Shown: positions 41,035 through 50,685, counted from the stretch's first letter. The stretch: DNA of 64,000 nucleotides from Sulfurovum sp. (GCF_015493435.1 NZ_WGDD01000051.1:1-64000); one strand, 5' to 3'. The notes: a model not told the origin generated them from the sequence alone. Translations and numbers: made by a program.

Positions 41035-41167
41035 CCGCTGCAGCTTTTTTTGCCTTCACTTTTTTGTGATCTGCCATATCCATGGCATTCTGCATACCAT
41101 TTATCATAAAGTATGCTCCGCCTGCAAACAGAAGAAGAATGATCAGTGGTCCCAGTTTTTGTAACAT
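41024..41167 (-). CDS. 47-aa single-TM microprotein, absent from the ORF track
   Basis: Hand translation: [47 protein letters not shown]. Confidence 0.6.
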   Translation of the reverse strand: MLQKLGPLIILLLFAGGAYFMINGMQNAMDMADHKKVKAKKAAAAKK

Positions 41168-41298
41168 ATAAAATACCTTTTCTCTATTGTTTATCTAATG
41201 ATAATATGTTTTTCCGAGATTTACCTAAAATCAGTGTTTTTAAAATAGATTTCTGAAAAAATGGGTATTTTTTAAGCTCTAGTTTAAGGCAAATGCAT

Positions 41299-41304
41299 TA
41301 TAAT
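41299..41304 (+). promoter_or_regulatory. -10 box of the tRNA-Ser gene
   Basis: TGCATTATAAT, about 19 nt before the mature tRNA 5' end. Confidence 0.6.
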
Positions 41305-41322
41305 CCTCCCCACAAAACTACT

Positions 41323-41413
41323 GGACAGTTGGGTGAGTTGGCTGAAACCACATCCCTGCTAAGGATGCGTACTCGTAAGGGTACCGAGGGTTCGAATCCC
41401 TCACTGTCCGCCA
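41323..41413 (+). tRNA. tRNA-Ser (anticodon GCU), CCA encoded
   Basis: GGACAGT/ACTGTCC acceptor stem, G discriminator plus CCA, anticodon loop CTGCTAA, long variable arm, GGTTCGAATCC T-arm. Confidence 0.95.
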
Positions 41414-41548
41414 TTCAAATCTACATATAACAACATTACTTTTAACCATTCATTTTTTAACTCTGCCAATTTTTGACATGTCAGGTTTTCATGTAAAAAT
41501 AAGTACGTGAGAATATGCCATCGCTGCTGCGATGACATACCTAAAGTC

Positions 41549-42790
41549 TTAACTGTTTTCTATGCTGTGTATATTTTTATGCTTTAGTTCATTTAGGATT
41601 TCATAAATTTTTTGTGCCGCCGCAGTCAAGTCTTCTTTTTTGTGTGCTGCCGTAATGGAAGCTCTCAGTATTGCTTTTCCTACCGGAACGACCGGTGGGA
41701 AAACAGCATGAATGAAAAGCCCGTTCTCCTGGCATTTTTTTGCTGCAATTGCTGCATCTGTTGTGTCACCTATGAGAATAGGAATGATGGACGTTTCTGA
41801 ATGGCCTATTTCTATGCCGTACGAGCGCAGTGCCTCTGAGAAAACAGCAGTGTTTTCGTGCAGCCTTTTGACCAGCTCTCCTCTGTTCTTTTCAAATACC
41901 TCCAGTGATTTCAATGCCGTTGCAGTAAGTGTAGAAGTGAGCGCACCTGAATATATAAATCCTCTGGATTCATGGCGCAGGTAATCTATGATCTTTGTAC
42001 TCGCAGCAAGATACCCGCCACTGGACGGTATCGCTTTACTCAGTGTTGCCATGGTGATATCTATATCGTCGGGGTCAAGATCAAAATACTCTGCAATGCC
42101 TCCGCCTTTTTCTCCAAGTACAAATATGGAGTGGCATTCATCTACCATTAGAATGGCCCCATGTTTTTTGCATATTTTTATGATCTCCGGCATATTTGCC
42201 ACTGTACCGCTCATGCTGAAGACACTGTCGGTCACAACGAGCTTTCTTGCCGTATGCGGTATTTTGCCGAGTATGGCATCGAGATGTTCCGGGTCATTAT
42301 GACGGTATCTGACAAACTTTGCCTGGGCATATCTTGCTCCATCCATGATGCTTGCATGGTTGAGTTTGTCGCCGATGATATAATCATTTTTTTTGAGAAG
42401 GCAGGCAATGGTCGAGACATTGGCCAAATAGCCGCTTGAAAGTACCATCGCATCTTCTTTGCCGTGCATACGGGCAATTTTCTGCTCCAGTTCGGAATGA
42501 AGTGTTGTGGTTCCTGCCAAAAAGCGCGAACCGCTCATTCCCGTACCAAATTTTTCTATAGAATCGATCGCTGCCTGATTGATCTCCTGGTTTTGGTTAA
42601 GCCCAAGATAGGAGTATCCGCCAAGCATAAGCATTTTCTGGCCATCGACCTTGACCCAACCGTTAGGCAATTCCTCCTGGATCTCTTTGAACCAGGTATA
42701 GATACCGGCTTCTTTAACCCCCTCTATATCCCAGGTTGTCTTTGGCGGGAACAGGGGAGTAGGGGTAAACGTTTTAATGTGTACTGTCAT
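41549..42790 (-). CDS. Alpha-oxoamine synthase family PLP enzyme (BioF/KBL/SPT/CqsA-like)
   Basis: YLGL, NHASIMDG, VTDSVFSMSG, DECHS, TLSKAIPSSGGY. Confidence 0.88.
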   Translation of the reverse strand: MTVHIKTFTPTPLFPPKTTWDIEGVKEAGIYTWFKEIQEELPNGWVKVDGQKMLMLGGYSYLGLNQNQEINQAAIDSIEKFGTGMSGSRFLAGTTTLHSELEQKIARMHGKEDAMVLSSGYLANVSTIACLLKKNDYIIGDKLNHASIMDGARYAQAKFVRYRHNDPEHLDAILGKIPHTARKLVVTDSVFSMSGTVANMPEIIKICKKHGAILMVDECHSIFVLGEKGGGIAEYFDLDPDDIDITMATLSKAIPSSGGYLAASTKIIDYLRHESRGFIYSGALTSTLTATALKSLEVFEKNRGELVKRLHENTAVFSEALRSYGIEIGHSETSIIPILIGDTTDAAIAAKKCQENGLFIHAVFPPVVPVGKAILRASITAAHKKEDLTAAAQKIYEILNELKHKNIHSIENS

Positions 42791-42964
42791 TGTATATCCT
42801 TTATGCAGTATGAGCAGCATTTTCAGCTGTGTTGGTTTAGTATCAGTATGATACAGGCATCGGGTTGACCCACTCTATTTTAAAGCAATATACGTTAGGA
42901 ATAAATATCAGAGAATTTTTTTGATATACTTCTCCCCTAAAAGTAAAAAGTATGGGAAGAGTCT

Positions 42965-44134
42965 ATGGGAAACAGGATAAATTGGCCATCATATATACTG
43001 AAGTACAGGTATTTTTCTTCTACCGGAGAACGGTTGAGAGGTTTGCTGCTCAGTCTCCTTATACTTATATCCGTTTTTATTATGATCTTCGATATTTACG
43101 GAAGTATTAAAGAAAATTACATATTTATGTACGTGACAGAAGCAGCCATCATACTCTTATTGCTGATGCTGTATCTTTTGTTTCCCCGTTTTATTTCATT
43201 GAAAACAACAACGTTTATTGTTTTGGGTTTCATTACTTTGTTTATCCTTGCCTCTTTAACGATACCGGGATATAATCAGGCATTTGTACTTTTTACCCTT
43301 GCGATCGTGCCGGCATATCTCTTTTTCTTTCTGGGCACACGTACAGGTATTAAATGGAATACTGTGGTTATTCTGCTTTTGATACTTACCACACTCAATG
43401 CTTATACAGCATGGATAACACCGGTCTTTACGGCGGAACTTCTGATGCAAACCACCATAGCATATATCGCACTTTCTTATTTTTACTATATGCTGGAGAA
43501 AGAGAGAAACCGTTATGAGGAAGAGTTGTCTGTTGCACTAAAAAACAAAGAAGTTTTGCTGAAAGAAGTACATCATCGTGCCAAGAACAACCTTCAGATC
43601 ATTATGGGTCTGCTGGAGTCACAAGCTTTCAGGACAAAAGGTGCAGCGTGTAAAAAAATCTTGATTTCGCAGAGATATCGTCTTCAAGCCATGAGTTTGA
43701 TACACGAGAGCCTTTCTTACAGTACTACCTATGAAAAAGTAGATATGTCCCAGTACATAAAAGGCATTGCAAACAATATCCAGAAATATACACATCATAC
43801 CATTGTTTTGGATCTGGAGCCGTGTGTATTGGGTATGTCTGATGCCATGAATCTCGGATTGTTTTTAAATGAAGCAATTTCAAATGCCTCTGAACACGCA
43901 TATGCCAAAGAAGTGAAGGGACGGATAGAAGTATCACTGAAATATAGAGAGGAACAATGTGTTCTGCGCATAAAAGATTTTGGCAGAGGATTTGATACAA
44001 ACAGAAGCAGTCATTCTCTGGGGCTTGTACTCATGGAAGATATCAGCAACTTTTTTAATGAGGGGAATATGATGATAGACTTTGAAGAGGGAACAGAAAT
44101 TGTCTTTAGTTTTACGCAGAAGAAAAATACATAA
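42965..44134 (+). CDS. Multi-TM sensor histidine kinase, HisKA_2 type
   Basis: About six N-terminal hydrophobic helices, LLKEVHHRAKNNLQIIMGLLESQ, HATPase_c. Confidence 0.9.
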   Translation: MGNRINWPSYILKYRYFSSTGERLRGLLLSLLILISVFIMIFDIYGSIKENYIFMYVTEAAIILLLLMLYLLFPRFISLKTTTFIVLGFITLFILASLTIPGYNQAFVLFTLAIVPAYLFFFLGTRTGIKWNTVVILLLILTTLNAYTAWITPVFTAELLMQTTIAYIALSYFYYMLEKERNRYEEELSVALKNKEVLLKEVHHRAKNNLQIIMGLLESQAFRTKGAACKKILISQRYRLQAMSLIHESLSYSTTYEKVDMSQYIKGIANNIQKYTHHTIVLDLEPCVLGMSDAMNLGLFLNEAISNASEHAYAKEVKGRIEVSLKYREEQCVLRIKDFGRGFDTNRSSHSLGLVLMEDISNFFNEGNMMIDFEEGTEIVFSFTQKKNT

Positions 44135-44174
44135 GTGGATGGCACTATAATACTATTGTAAGGGAAAAGTAAAA

Positions 44175-44891
44175 ATGTTGGCAAAAAATATTATGATCGT
44201 CGAAGATGAAGTGATCACTCAACGTTATCTCAAAGATATCCTGGGTCAGTATGATGTATCTGTGATCAAAACTGTAGATAACGGAACCGATGCTTTGCAG
44301 GCACTTAAAGATCATCGTTTTGATATTGTTTTAATGGATATCAACATTAAAGGTGCCATGGACGGTATACAATTGTCAAAAAATATTTTGGAACGACAGG
44401 TGCTTCCTATTATATTTATTACAGCCTACAGTGACAACAGAACATTGGACGAGGCATTGGCTGTTTCTCCCTACGGTTTCATTACCAAACCTTTTTCTGA
44501 AAAAGATATTGTGATTGCGCTTCAAGTGGCATATAAAAGATTTCTTGCCTATGAAAAACAGGAAAGTGCTGCAAACGAAAAAGATTCGGAGCATCAGATT
44601 AAGATCAATCAGCATTTCAACTATTCATTGACATCATCTACCCTTTACTGTGATGAAAGACCTGTAAAACTAAATAGTAGGCAAAATATTCTGATAAAAG
44701 TTTTGTGTAAAAATATCAATAATACCGTTTCCAAAGAAACACTTATGGTTTCAATATGGCAGGAAGAAGATGTTTCTATCTCTTCCTTGCGCAATTTAGT
44801 CTACTCTGTCCGAAAGATCCTCCCTGATCTGCCGCTTACTTCACATAGCAAAATGGGATACAGCATAGAGAGCATCAGTTTCAATGATTGA
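44175..44891 (+). CDS. Response regulator with OmpR-type winged-helix output
   Basis: IVEDEVITQRYLKDIL, VLMDINIKG, ITAYSD; C-terminal SSLRNLVYSVRKILP...MGYSI. Confidence 0.9.
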   Translation: MLAKNIMIVEDEVITQRYLKDILGQYDVSVIKTVDNGTDALQALKDHRFDIVLMDINIKGAMDGIQLSKNILERQVLPIIFITAYSDNRTLDEALAVSPYGFITKPFSEKDIVIALQVAYKRFLAYEKQESAANEKDSEHQIKINQHFNYSLTSSTLYCDERPVKLNSRQNILIKVLCKNINNTVSKETLMVSIWQEEDVSISSLRNLVYSVRKILPDLPLTSHSKMGYSIESISFND

Positions 44892-45042
44892 CTGAATGCT
44901 TTTATAAAAGTTTCAATAAAAAAATATTTATTTTGACATTTTTTGATATTTTACAGATAAAGTTGTGATATGAAATTACACTGAAGTGAAAAACGATATC
45001 CTGTTTTTAAAGTGTAGTTAATTTTACAGTAATGGATCGAAA

Positions 45043-45294
45043 ATGAAATATTTATTTTTTAAAACTTCAGCTTTTGCCGGTACAAACAATATCATTGAGT
45101 GTGCCGGAGAAAGAACAGACAGTTATGGACTTGTGGAAAGATGGCTCATTTCCATGCTAAGGTTCCTTGTTTTGCTGATACTCATGATTATCTTTGGATT
45201 ATATACAAGTTTTTTACTTATTATAGAAGGAATGTTTGGAGAGAACAGCGAGTTTCTCTGCTCATCAAGAGAGCGGTATAAAAACATGCCATAG
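45043..45294 (+). CDS. Small membrane protein of unknown function
   Basis: One strong TM (MLRFLVLLILMIIFGLYTSFLLII); ORF 83 aa. Confidence 0.5.
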   Translation: MKYLFFKTSAFAGTNNIIECAGERTDSYGLVERWLISMLRFLVLLILMIIFGLYTSFLLIIEGMFGENSEFLCSSRERYKNMP

Positions 45295-45447
45295 GTGCAG
45301 GCTAAACTACTTCTTTTTTTTGGGAATGTCTTTTTTAGAAACGATACCCTTTTTATCTTACATTAATTAGTACAATATCTGCATACAGGTTTCCATCCTT
45401 TGTGAAGATTCATGATATAATTCCCTACCTAAAAACAGGAACAGAAT

Positions 45448-46548
45448 TTGAATCTTCCCTTGACTGATAACTTTAAAACATTATTGCTGTCCAATACCCC
45501 CCTGATCGATGTACGGGCACCTGTCGAATTTGAGAAAGGGGCCTTCCCTTCTTCTGTGAACCTGCCTTTGATGACTGATGAAGAGAGAGAAGCTGTCGGG
45601 ATATGCTACAAGGAAGAAGGCAACCGCAAAGCCCTGGAACTCGGACACCGCCTGGTCAAAGGAGACATCAAAGAAGCACGGGTCAAAGCCTGGTGTGATT
45701 TCATTTCGAAACACCCGGATGCGGTCCTGTACTGTTTCAGAGGAGGAGACCGTTCCCGTATTTCCCAGGAATGGCTGCATGAAGCAGGGTGTGAGATCAG
45801 CCGGATCAAAGGCGGGTATAAAGCCTTTAGGCGCTATATACTCAATGAATTTGAAACTATGGGAGAAAAATTCAGCCCTCTTGTACTCGGCGGCTATACC
45901 GGATCAGGTAAAACGATTCTCCTTCAGCGTATCAGGCAAAGTGTAGACCTGGAAGCACTGGCCCACCACAGAGGTTCGGCATTCGGACATCAGATCGATG
46001 CACAGCCTACGCAGATAGATTTTGAACATGAATTGGCAGCATCCCTGCTCAGGCAGATAGAAAGCGGTGCAAACGAGATCGTTGTAGAAGATGAAAGCCG
46101 CAGGATTGGCCGCAGAGAGATACCACAGGCTCTTTTTAGCCATTTCAAAGCATCACCGCTTGTTATACTTGACATACCCATGGAAAAACGGATTGAAACG
46201 ATCTTTCAGGAATATGTCAACCGTTTTCAAAAGCAGTTTACCAAACGTTTCGGCGAAGCTGAAGGGATGGAAGTCTGGAAAAGAACAATGCTCAGAAATT
46301 TTGGTGCCATTCAGAGAAAGCTCGGAGGCGAACGGCATGCAGAGATGGTTGCCACATTTGAAAAAGCATTGAAGAAGCAAGTGGAGGAAGGCAGTGTCAA
46401 AGAACATGCTGTCTGGATAGAGGCACTGCTCCGCGATTATTATGATCCGATGTACGGATATCAGATGGAACAAAATAAAGAACGCATCCTCTTTAGAGGG
46501 GACGAAGAGGAAGTGTTGGCATTTTTTCAGGAAAGGAAAATCAAATGA
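45448..46548 (+). CDS. mnmH: tRNA 2-selenouridine synthase
   Basis: Rhodanese domain with CFRGGDRS, P-loop GGYTGSGKT; TTG start behind AGGAA. Confidence 0.92.
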   Translation: MNLPLTDNFKTLLLSNTPLIDVRAPVEFEKGAFPSSVNLPLMTDEEREAVGICYKEEGNRKALELGHRLVKGDIKEARVKAWCDFISKHPDAVLYCFRGGDRSRISQEWLHEAGCEISRIKGGYKAFRRYILNEFETMGEKFSPLVLGGYTGSGKTILLQRIRQSVDLEALAHHRGSAFGHQIDAQPTQIDFEHELAASLLRQIESGANEIVVEDESRRIGRREIPQALFSHFKASPLVILDIPMEKRIETIFQEYVNRFQKQFTKRFGEAEGMEVWKRTMLRNFGAIQRKLGGERHAEMVATFEKALKKQVEEGSVKEHAVWIEALLRDYYDPMYGYQMEQNKERILFRGDEEEVLAFFQERKIK

Positions 46549-47009
46549 TAGAAATCCCCCATTTTAAAAACCTGGAGATCGAAAATATTCTTTTTGACTA
46601 TAACGGAACACTGGCCACAGACGGTCACCTTAAACCCGAAACAGGCCTTTTACTGAAAGAAGTATGCCAGTCCTACAGGGTCTATGTGATCACGGCCGAT
46701 ACCTTCGGTACGGTCAAAGAGGCGCTTAAAGCATTTGATCTTGAAGTATTGATACTTTCAAGTGATGACCATACCCGGGAAAAAGCAGCCTTCCTTGCCA
46801 GCCTTGGTACCGAAATAACTGTCACTCTCGGCAACGGGAACAATGATGCCAAAATGATAAAAGATGCCGTACTTTCGATAGCCATACTCGGAGACGAAGG
46901 ATGTTCCGCCGAGACTTTGAACGCATCCGATATCGTCTGCAAAGACATTGGCTCAGCGATGGAACTGCTGCTCAGCCCCAAGCGGCTCATTGCTACTTTA
47001 CGGAGATAA
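46545..47009 (+). CDS. HAD-family soluble phosphatase (P-type ATPase P-domain-like)
   Basis: ILFDYNGTLATDG, VITADTFG, LGNGNNDAKMIKDA. Confidence 0.85.
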   Translation: MIEIPHFKNLEIENILFDYNGTLATDGHLKPETGLLLKEVCQSYRVYVITADTFGTVKEALKAFDLEVLILSSDDHTREKAAFLASLGTEITVTLGNGNNDAKMIKDAVLSIAILGDEGCSAETLNASDIVCKDIGSAMELLLSPKRLIATLRR

Positions 47010-47262
47010 CGGTACCTTTATAGCCTGTTCTCTTTATGGCTTCAAGCAGTGTCTTTTCCTTCACTTTCCCTTTATACTGCACGATAGCTGTTTTGGTGTT
47101 GAGTCTGACTTTCGCCTTAATGACACCATCCACTTTCTTCAGACTTTTTTTGACTGCCGTCGTACACAGAGGGCAGGTCATCCCTTCTATTTTGATCGTC
47201 GCAGTTTTTTCCGCACTGAGCAGAAGCAGCGGAAATACTAATATTATAAAATATTTAAACAT
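46993..47262 (-). CDS. Periplasmic heavy-metal-associated domain protein (MerP-like)
   Basis: Signal peptide, IEGMTCPLCTTAVKKSL. Confidence 0.88.
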   Translation of the reverse strand: MFKYFIILVFPLLLLSAEKTATIKIEGMTCPLCTTAVKKSLKKVDGVIKAKVRLNTKTAIVQYKGKVKEKTLLEAIKRTGYKGTVISVK

Positions 47263-47264
47263 GA

Positions 47265-47615
47265 TTACTCCAGTATTTTATCAACCCAGTAGGGGTAGCT
47301 TACAAAAAGCGCTACGAAAAGCGTTCCTCCCAGCAAATAATGCAAATGGTACCTGCACAGACGTGTGGAACAGCATGCTGCTACTTGACGTTTTCGAAAA
47401 TAGTCATACCAGAGGTAAAGTATCACAAAAAGTGCAAAAGCAGAAAAATATCCGTGATAAGGTGCAAATATCTGCAAAAAGGAAAGGGAAGAGACACTGA
47501 CACCAAAAAGCAGGAAAAGCAGGGGTGCCAGACAGCAGGTACTTGCGAGAAAGGCTGACACCACTGCCCCGAAGATCAGTGCATAGAAGCGTTTTTCACT
47601 CTTTTGCTCCGCCAT
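47265..47615 (-). CDS. MerT-like mercuric/metal transport membrane protein
   Basis: ASTCCLAPLLFLLFGVS, AACCSTRLC, three TM segments. Confidence 0.82.
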   Translation of the reverse strand: MAEQKSEKRFYALIFGAVVSAFLASTCCLAPLLFLLFGVSVSSLSFLQIFAPYHGYFSAFALFVILYLWYDYFRKRQVAACCSTRLCRYHLHYLLGGTLFVALFVSYPYWVDKILE

Positions 47616-48709
47616 CAGTTCTTCAATTCCTGCGAGGTGATCCTGTACATAAACTTTTTGGGGGAATAGTAGTCGAGTACTTCATCTTCTATTTCACCGT
47701 AAGGGTAGCCGAGCATATTGAGGGGATACTGCTCAGGCTTTGGGTAGAGTACGAAATCCCTGGCATGGTTGAACCCCACCCAGTTCATCTCCCAGCTGTG
47801 CAGGTAGCGGGCTTTAAGCTCCTGTACACGTTTGGTACTGTAGCCCAGTTTTTCCACCAATTCAAGCTTGGTAATATCGGCAGGGTCACTCGGGATCCAG
47901 CCGGCACCGGGAATAAAATACTCTACCCGGCAGTGCTGCCAGGTGGAAATATCTGCAAAACCGTTTGCATCAGACTTTCCAAGCGCTTTGGAAAAACAGG
48001 ACTTACCTACACGTATACCGAAAACTTCTCTCGCGGGTACACCTGCCGCGCGGAGCAGTGCGACAAAGAGGGAGGAGATGTCAGTACACTTGCCTCCGAA
48101 ATAGCCGCTTTTCATCATTTTTCCTGCATCACCCGCACCGCAGCCTATGACGGATGGGTCACGAAAAGTCACTTCAGTCACCCAGTTGTAGATCGCTTTA
48201 ACCTTTTCAAAACGGTCATCAATGCCTTGTGTCAGTTCATCTGCTTTTTGTCTGACCCTGCCGTCTGTAGGTATGTGAGAGGTCGGTTTGAGATAGAGGG
48301 CTGCATGGTCCGGAACCGGCAGCTTTTTTCTGCTGGCCGCCTGAATGACATTCAGCGGTACAGTACGGTCAAACGTCTCTATCTCCATTTCGATATGTGC
48401 TTTTTTGGCTTTAGCACTTTTCTTCCACTGTGCATAAAAGATTGGTGCATCATAAATGTTTTTTCTGTTCATGTCAAACACATCATAGTTACCCCCGAAT
48501 GTTAATTCGCGTACTTTCTGATAAGGGGTATTAAGCAGCAGCGGGTTCCAGAGTTTTGCCGGAAATACTTTCTCGTCATCTGATTTGAGATCAAAGTCAA
48601 AACGGAGTTTGAATCGTCTGCCTTTACTGTCATCTGCACAAAGCCCGAGAGGGAAGAGGGTTGTACCGGCAAGAAGGGTGCTGTAGTGTAAAAAAGTGCG
48701 TCGCTGCAT
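47615..48709 (-). CDS. Tat-exported transglutaminase-like protein
   Basis: MQRRTFLHYSTLLAG Tat signal; GKCTDISSLFVALLRAAGVPAREVFG, WQHCRVEYF, DPAD. Confidence 0.88.
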   Translation of the reverse strand: MQRRTFLHYSTLLAGTTLFPLGLCADDSKGRRFKLRFDFDLKSDDEKVFPAKLWNPLLLNTPYQKVRELTFGGNYDVFDMNRKNIYDAPIFYAQWKKSAKAKKAHIEMEIETFDRTVPLNVIQAASRKKLPVPDHAALYLKPTSHIPTDGRVRQKADELTQGIDDRFEKVKAIYNWVTEVTFRDPSVIGCGAGDAGKMMKSGYFGGKCTDISSLFVALLRAAGVPAREVFGIRVGKSCFSKALGKSDANGFADISTWQHCRVEYFIPGAGWIPSDPADITKLELVEKLGYSTKRVQELKARYLHSWEMNWVGFNHARDFVLYPKPEQYPLNMLGYPYGEIEDEVLDYYSPKKFMYRITSQELKN

Positions 48710-48710
48710 G

Positions 48711-49808
48711 TTAGTTCCTGATTTCGAGAAGATGTTTGGTGCTGATGTCACTCCACGGTTCATTGAGTGCATAGAAAGACTGATAGCTTTCAAGTACCCG
48801 TTTAAAGTCGGCACTCTCCCGGCTCTGCTCTGCAAGTACTTCACGGAGTGCTTTTTTGGCAGCAGTAAAAAATTCGGGCGGGAAATTCTTTATCTGGACA
48901 TAATCGGGGAGCTCCTGAAGTGCTTTGGCATTTTTATAACGAAACTCCTGAAGCATGGTACCGGTCATCTCTTCACTTGCTGCTGTTATGATGGCTTGAT
49001 GTTCAGGACTGAGTTTTTCCCATCGTGCCTTGTTAAAAGTGATTTCGAGAATGGATCCGGGTTCATGCCACCCGGTGTAGTAGTAGTGTGCCGCTTTGTC
49101 AAAACCCATCATACTGTCCAGTGCCGGCCCGACCCATTCCGTCGCATCGATGGTCCCGCGTTCAAGAGCAGTATAAATTTCTCCGGCAGGCAGCAGTACA
49201 GGGTTGACACCAAGCTTTTTCATAACTTCGCCGCCCAGACCGGGGATGCGCATCTTAAGGCCTTTGAGGTCAGACAGAGAGTTGATCTCTTTTTTGAACC
49301 ATCCGCCCATCTGCGGGCCTGTTGTACCGCCGATAAGCGGGTAGAGATTGAATTTGCCGTACATTTCCCGCCAGAGCTCATATCCGCCGCCGAACTTGAA
49401 CCAGGTGATCATCTCTTCGCTGAGCAGTCCCAGCGGCATTCCCCCAAAGATCGAGAAAGCAGGGTTTTTGCCCTTCCAGTAATAGACACCGGAATGAAAT
49501 GCATCGATCTGCGCCGCAGAAGTGGCATCAAAGACTTGAAGCGCAGGTACAAGAATGTTCTTGGGGTAGACTTTTATTTCCAGTGTTCCGCCGCTGAGTT
49601 CAAAACAGCGTTTCGCAAAAGTATCGACACCCGTTCCCATAATGGGAAAATGTGCCGGCCAGGAAGTCGCCAGTTTGAGCGTGACCTTTTTCCCTTTGTT
49701 AATGTTAACGGTATTCTCGGCTGTTTGCTTTTCCGCTCTGTGGCATCCGGAAAAGGCAAGGGTACCTGCACCCAAAACAGCAGTGGTTATGAAGTCTCTT
49801 CGTTTCAT
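48711..49808 (-). CDS. TRAP transporter DctP-family substrate-binding protein, solitary, Tat signal
   Basis: MKRRDFITTAVLGAG; LKGLKMRIPGLGGEVMKKLGVNPVLLPAGEIYTALERGTIDATEWVGP. Confidence 0.92.
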   Translation of the reverse strand: MKRRDFITTAVLGAGTLAFSGCHRAEKQTAENTVNINKGKKVTLKLATSWPAHFPIMGTGVDTFAKRCFELSGGTLEIKVYPKNILVPALQVFDATSAAQIDAFHSGVYYWKGKNPAFSIFGGMPLGLLSEEMITWFKFGGGYELWREMYGKFNLYPLIGGTTGPQMGGWFKKEINSLSDLKGLKMRIPGLGGEVMKKLGVNPVLLPAGEIYTALERGTIDATEWVGPALDSMMGFDKAAHYYYTGWHEPGSILEITFNKARWEKLSPEHQAIITAASEEMTGTMLQEFRYKNAKALQELPDYVQIKNFPPEFFTAAKKALREVLAEQSRESADFKRVLESYQSFYALNEPWSDISTKHLLEIRN

Positions 49809-49953
49809 GGAACATGCCTGTAGTTTTTTGACCGTATTATATCCTAAGAGGGGTAAAGGGCCGGATGTTATGGTATTTTTTTGATGCATAATATACATTT
49901 GAAGTGCTTCTGTTAACCATCGATTAGCCTATTGTCAGTATCATTTTTTTGTA

Positions 49954-49966
49954 GATAAATTTTATC
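49954..49966. promoter_or_regulatory. Perfect palindrome upstream of the peroxiredoxin gene, candidate operator
   Basis: GATAAA-T-TTTATC, 21 nt before the ATG at 49987. Confidence 0.4.
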
Positions 49967-49986
49967 GTTATATAAAAGGATAACCT

Positions 49987-50685
49987 ATGGCGTGTGCCAA
50001 CACTAATGTGGTTCCTCATGAAGAAGAACCTGAAACAATAGAAACAAACCAAGAAAAAAAGGAAAACAATATGAGCTCAACCCTAGTGATGAGAAAAACA
50101 CCGGAATTTACCATGGAAGCATACGATGCTAAAACAGGCCACTATACGACAGTGGACAGCAAAGACTATGAAGGCAAATGGCATGTTGTCTGCTTTTACC
50201 CTGCAGACTTCACCTTTGTATGTCCTACTGAACTGGCAGCGATGAATGCCAAAGCGGATGAATTTGAAAAAATGGGTGTAGAAATTCTGGCAGTTTCAAC
50301 CGATACAAAATTTTCGCATAAAAGATTTGTAGAAACAGAACCTGTTCTGAAAGACTTCAAACTGACGATCGGTGCAGATGCCACAGGCGAAGTCAGCCGT
50401 GCATTTGGTGTCTACCTGGAAGATGAGGGGGTAGCCCTTAGAGGAAGGTTCCTGATCGATCCGCATGGTGTATGTGTCGCACAGGAAGTTCAGGCACCAT
50501 CCGTGGGCAGGAATGTAAATGAATTTCTCCGTCAGGTAGAAGCATGGCAGCATGCCGAAAAAACAGGAGAAGTGTGTCCTGCCAACTGGAGACCGGGTAA
50601 AAAAACCCTTCCTGTAAACACTGAAGCCGAAAAAATGACAGGCCGTGTAGGTGACTACGTAACGATTGAGGAACTACTTTCCTAA
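49987..50685 (+). CDS. ahpC: Typical 2-Cys peroxiredoxin (AhpC-like)
   Basis: FYPADFTFVCPTEL, GEVCPANWRPG; alternative start 50071. Confidence 0.94.
   Translation: MACANTNVVPHEEEPETIETNQEKKENNMSSTLVMRKTPEFTMEAYDAKTGHYTTVDSKDYEGKWHVVCFYPADFTFVCPTELAAMNAKADEFEKMGVEILAVSTDTKFSHKRFVETEPVLKDFKLTIGADATGEVSRAFGVYLEDEGVALRGRFLIDPHGVCVAQEVQAPSVGRNVNEFLRQVEAWQHAEKTGEVCPANWRPGKKTLPVNTEAEKMTGRVGDYVTIEELLS

Noticed and set aside
41500-41545. Hairpin CATCGC-TGCT-GCGATG downstream of tRNA-Ser as a small RNA
   Set aside because: Short stem in intergenic sequence between tRNA and the convergent AOS gene; most simply a terminator remnant.
47525-49823. 326-aa and 375-aa plus-strand ORFs
   Set aside because: Antisense to the transglutaminase and TRAP binding protein, both with strong family and signal-peptide evidence.
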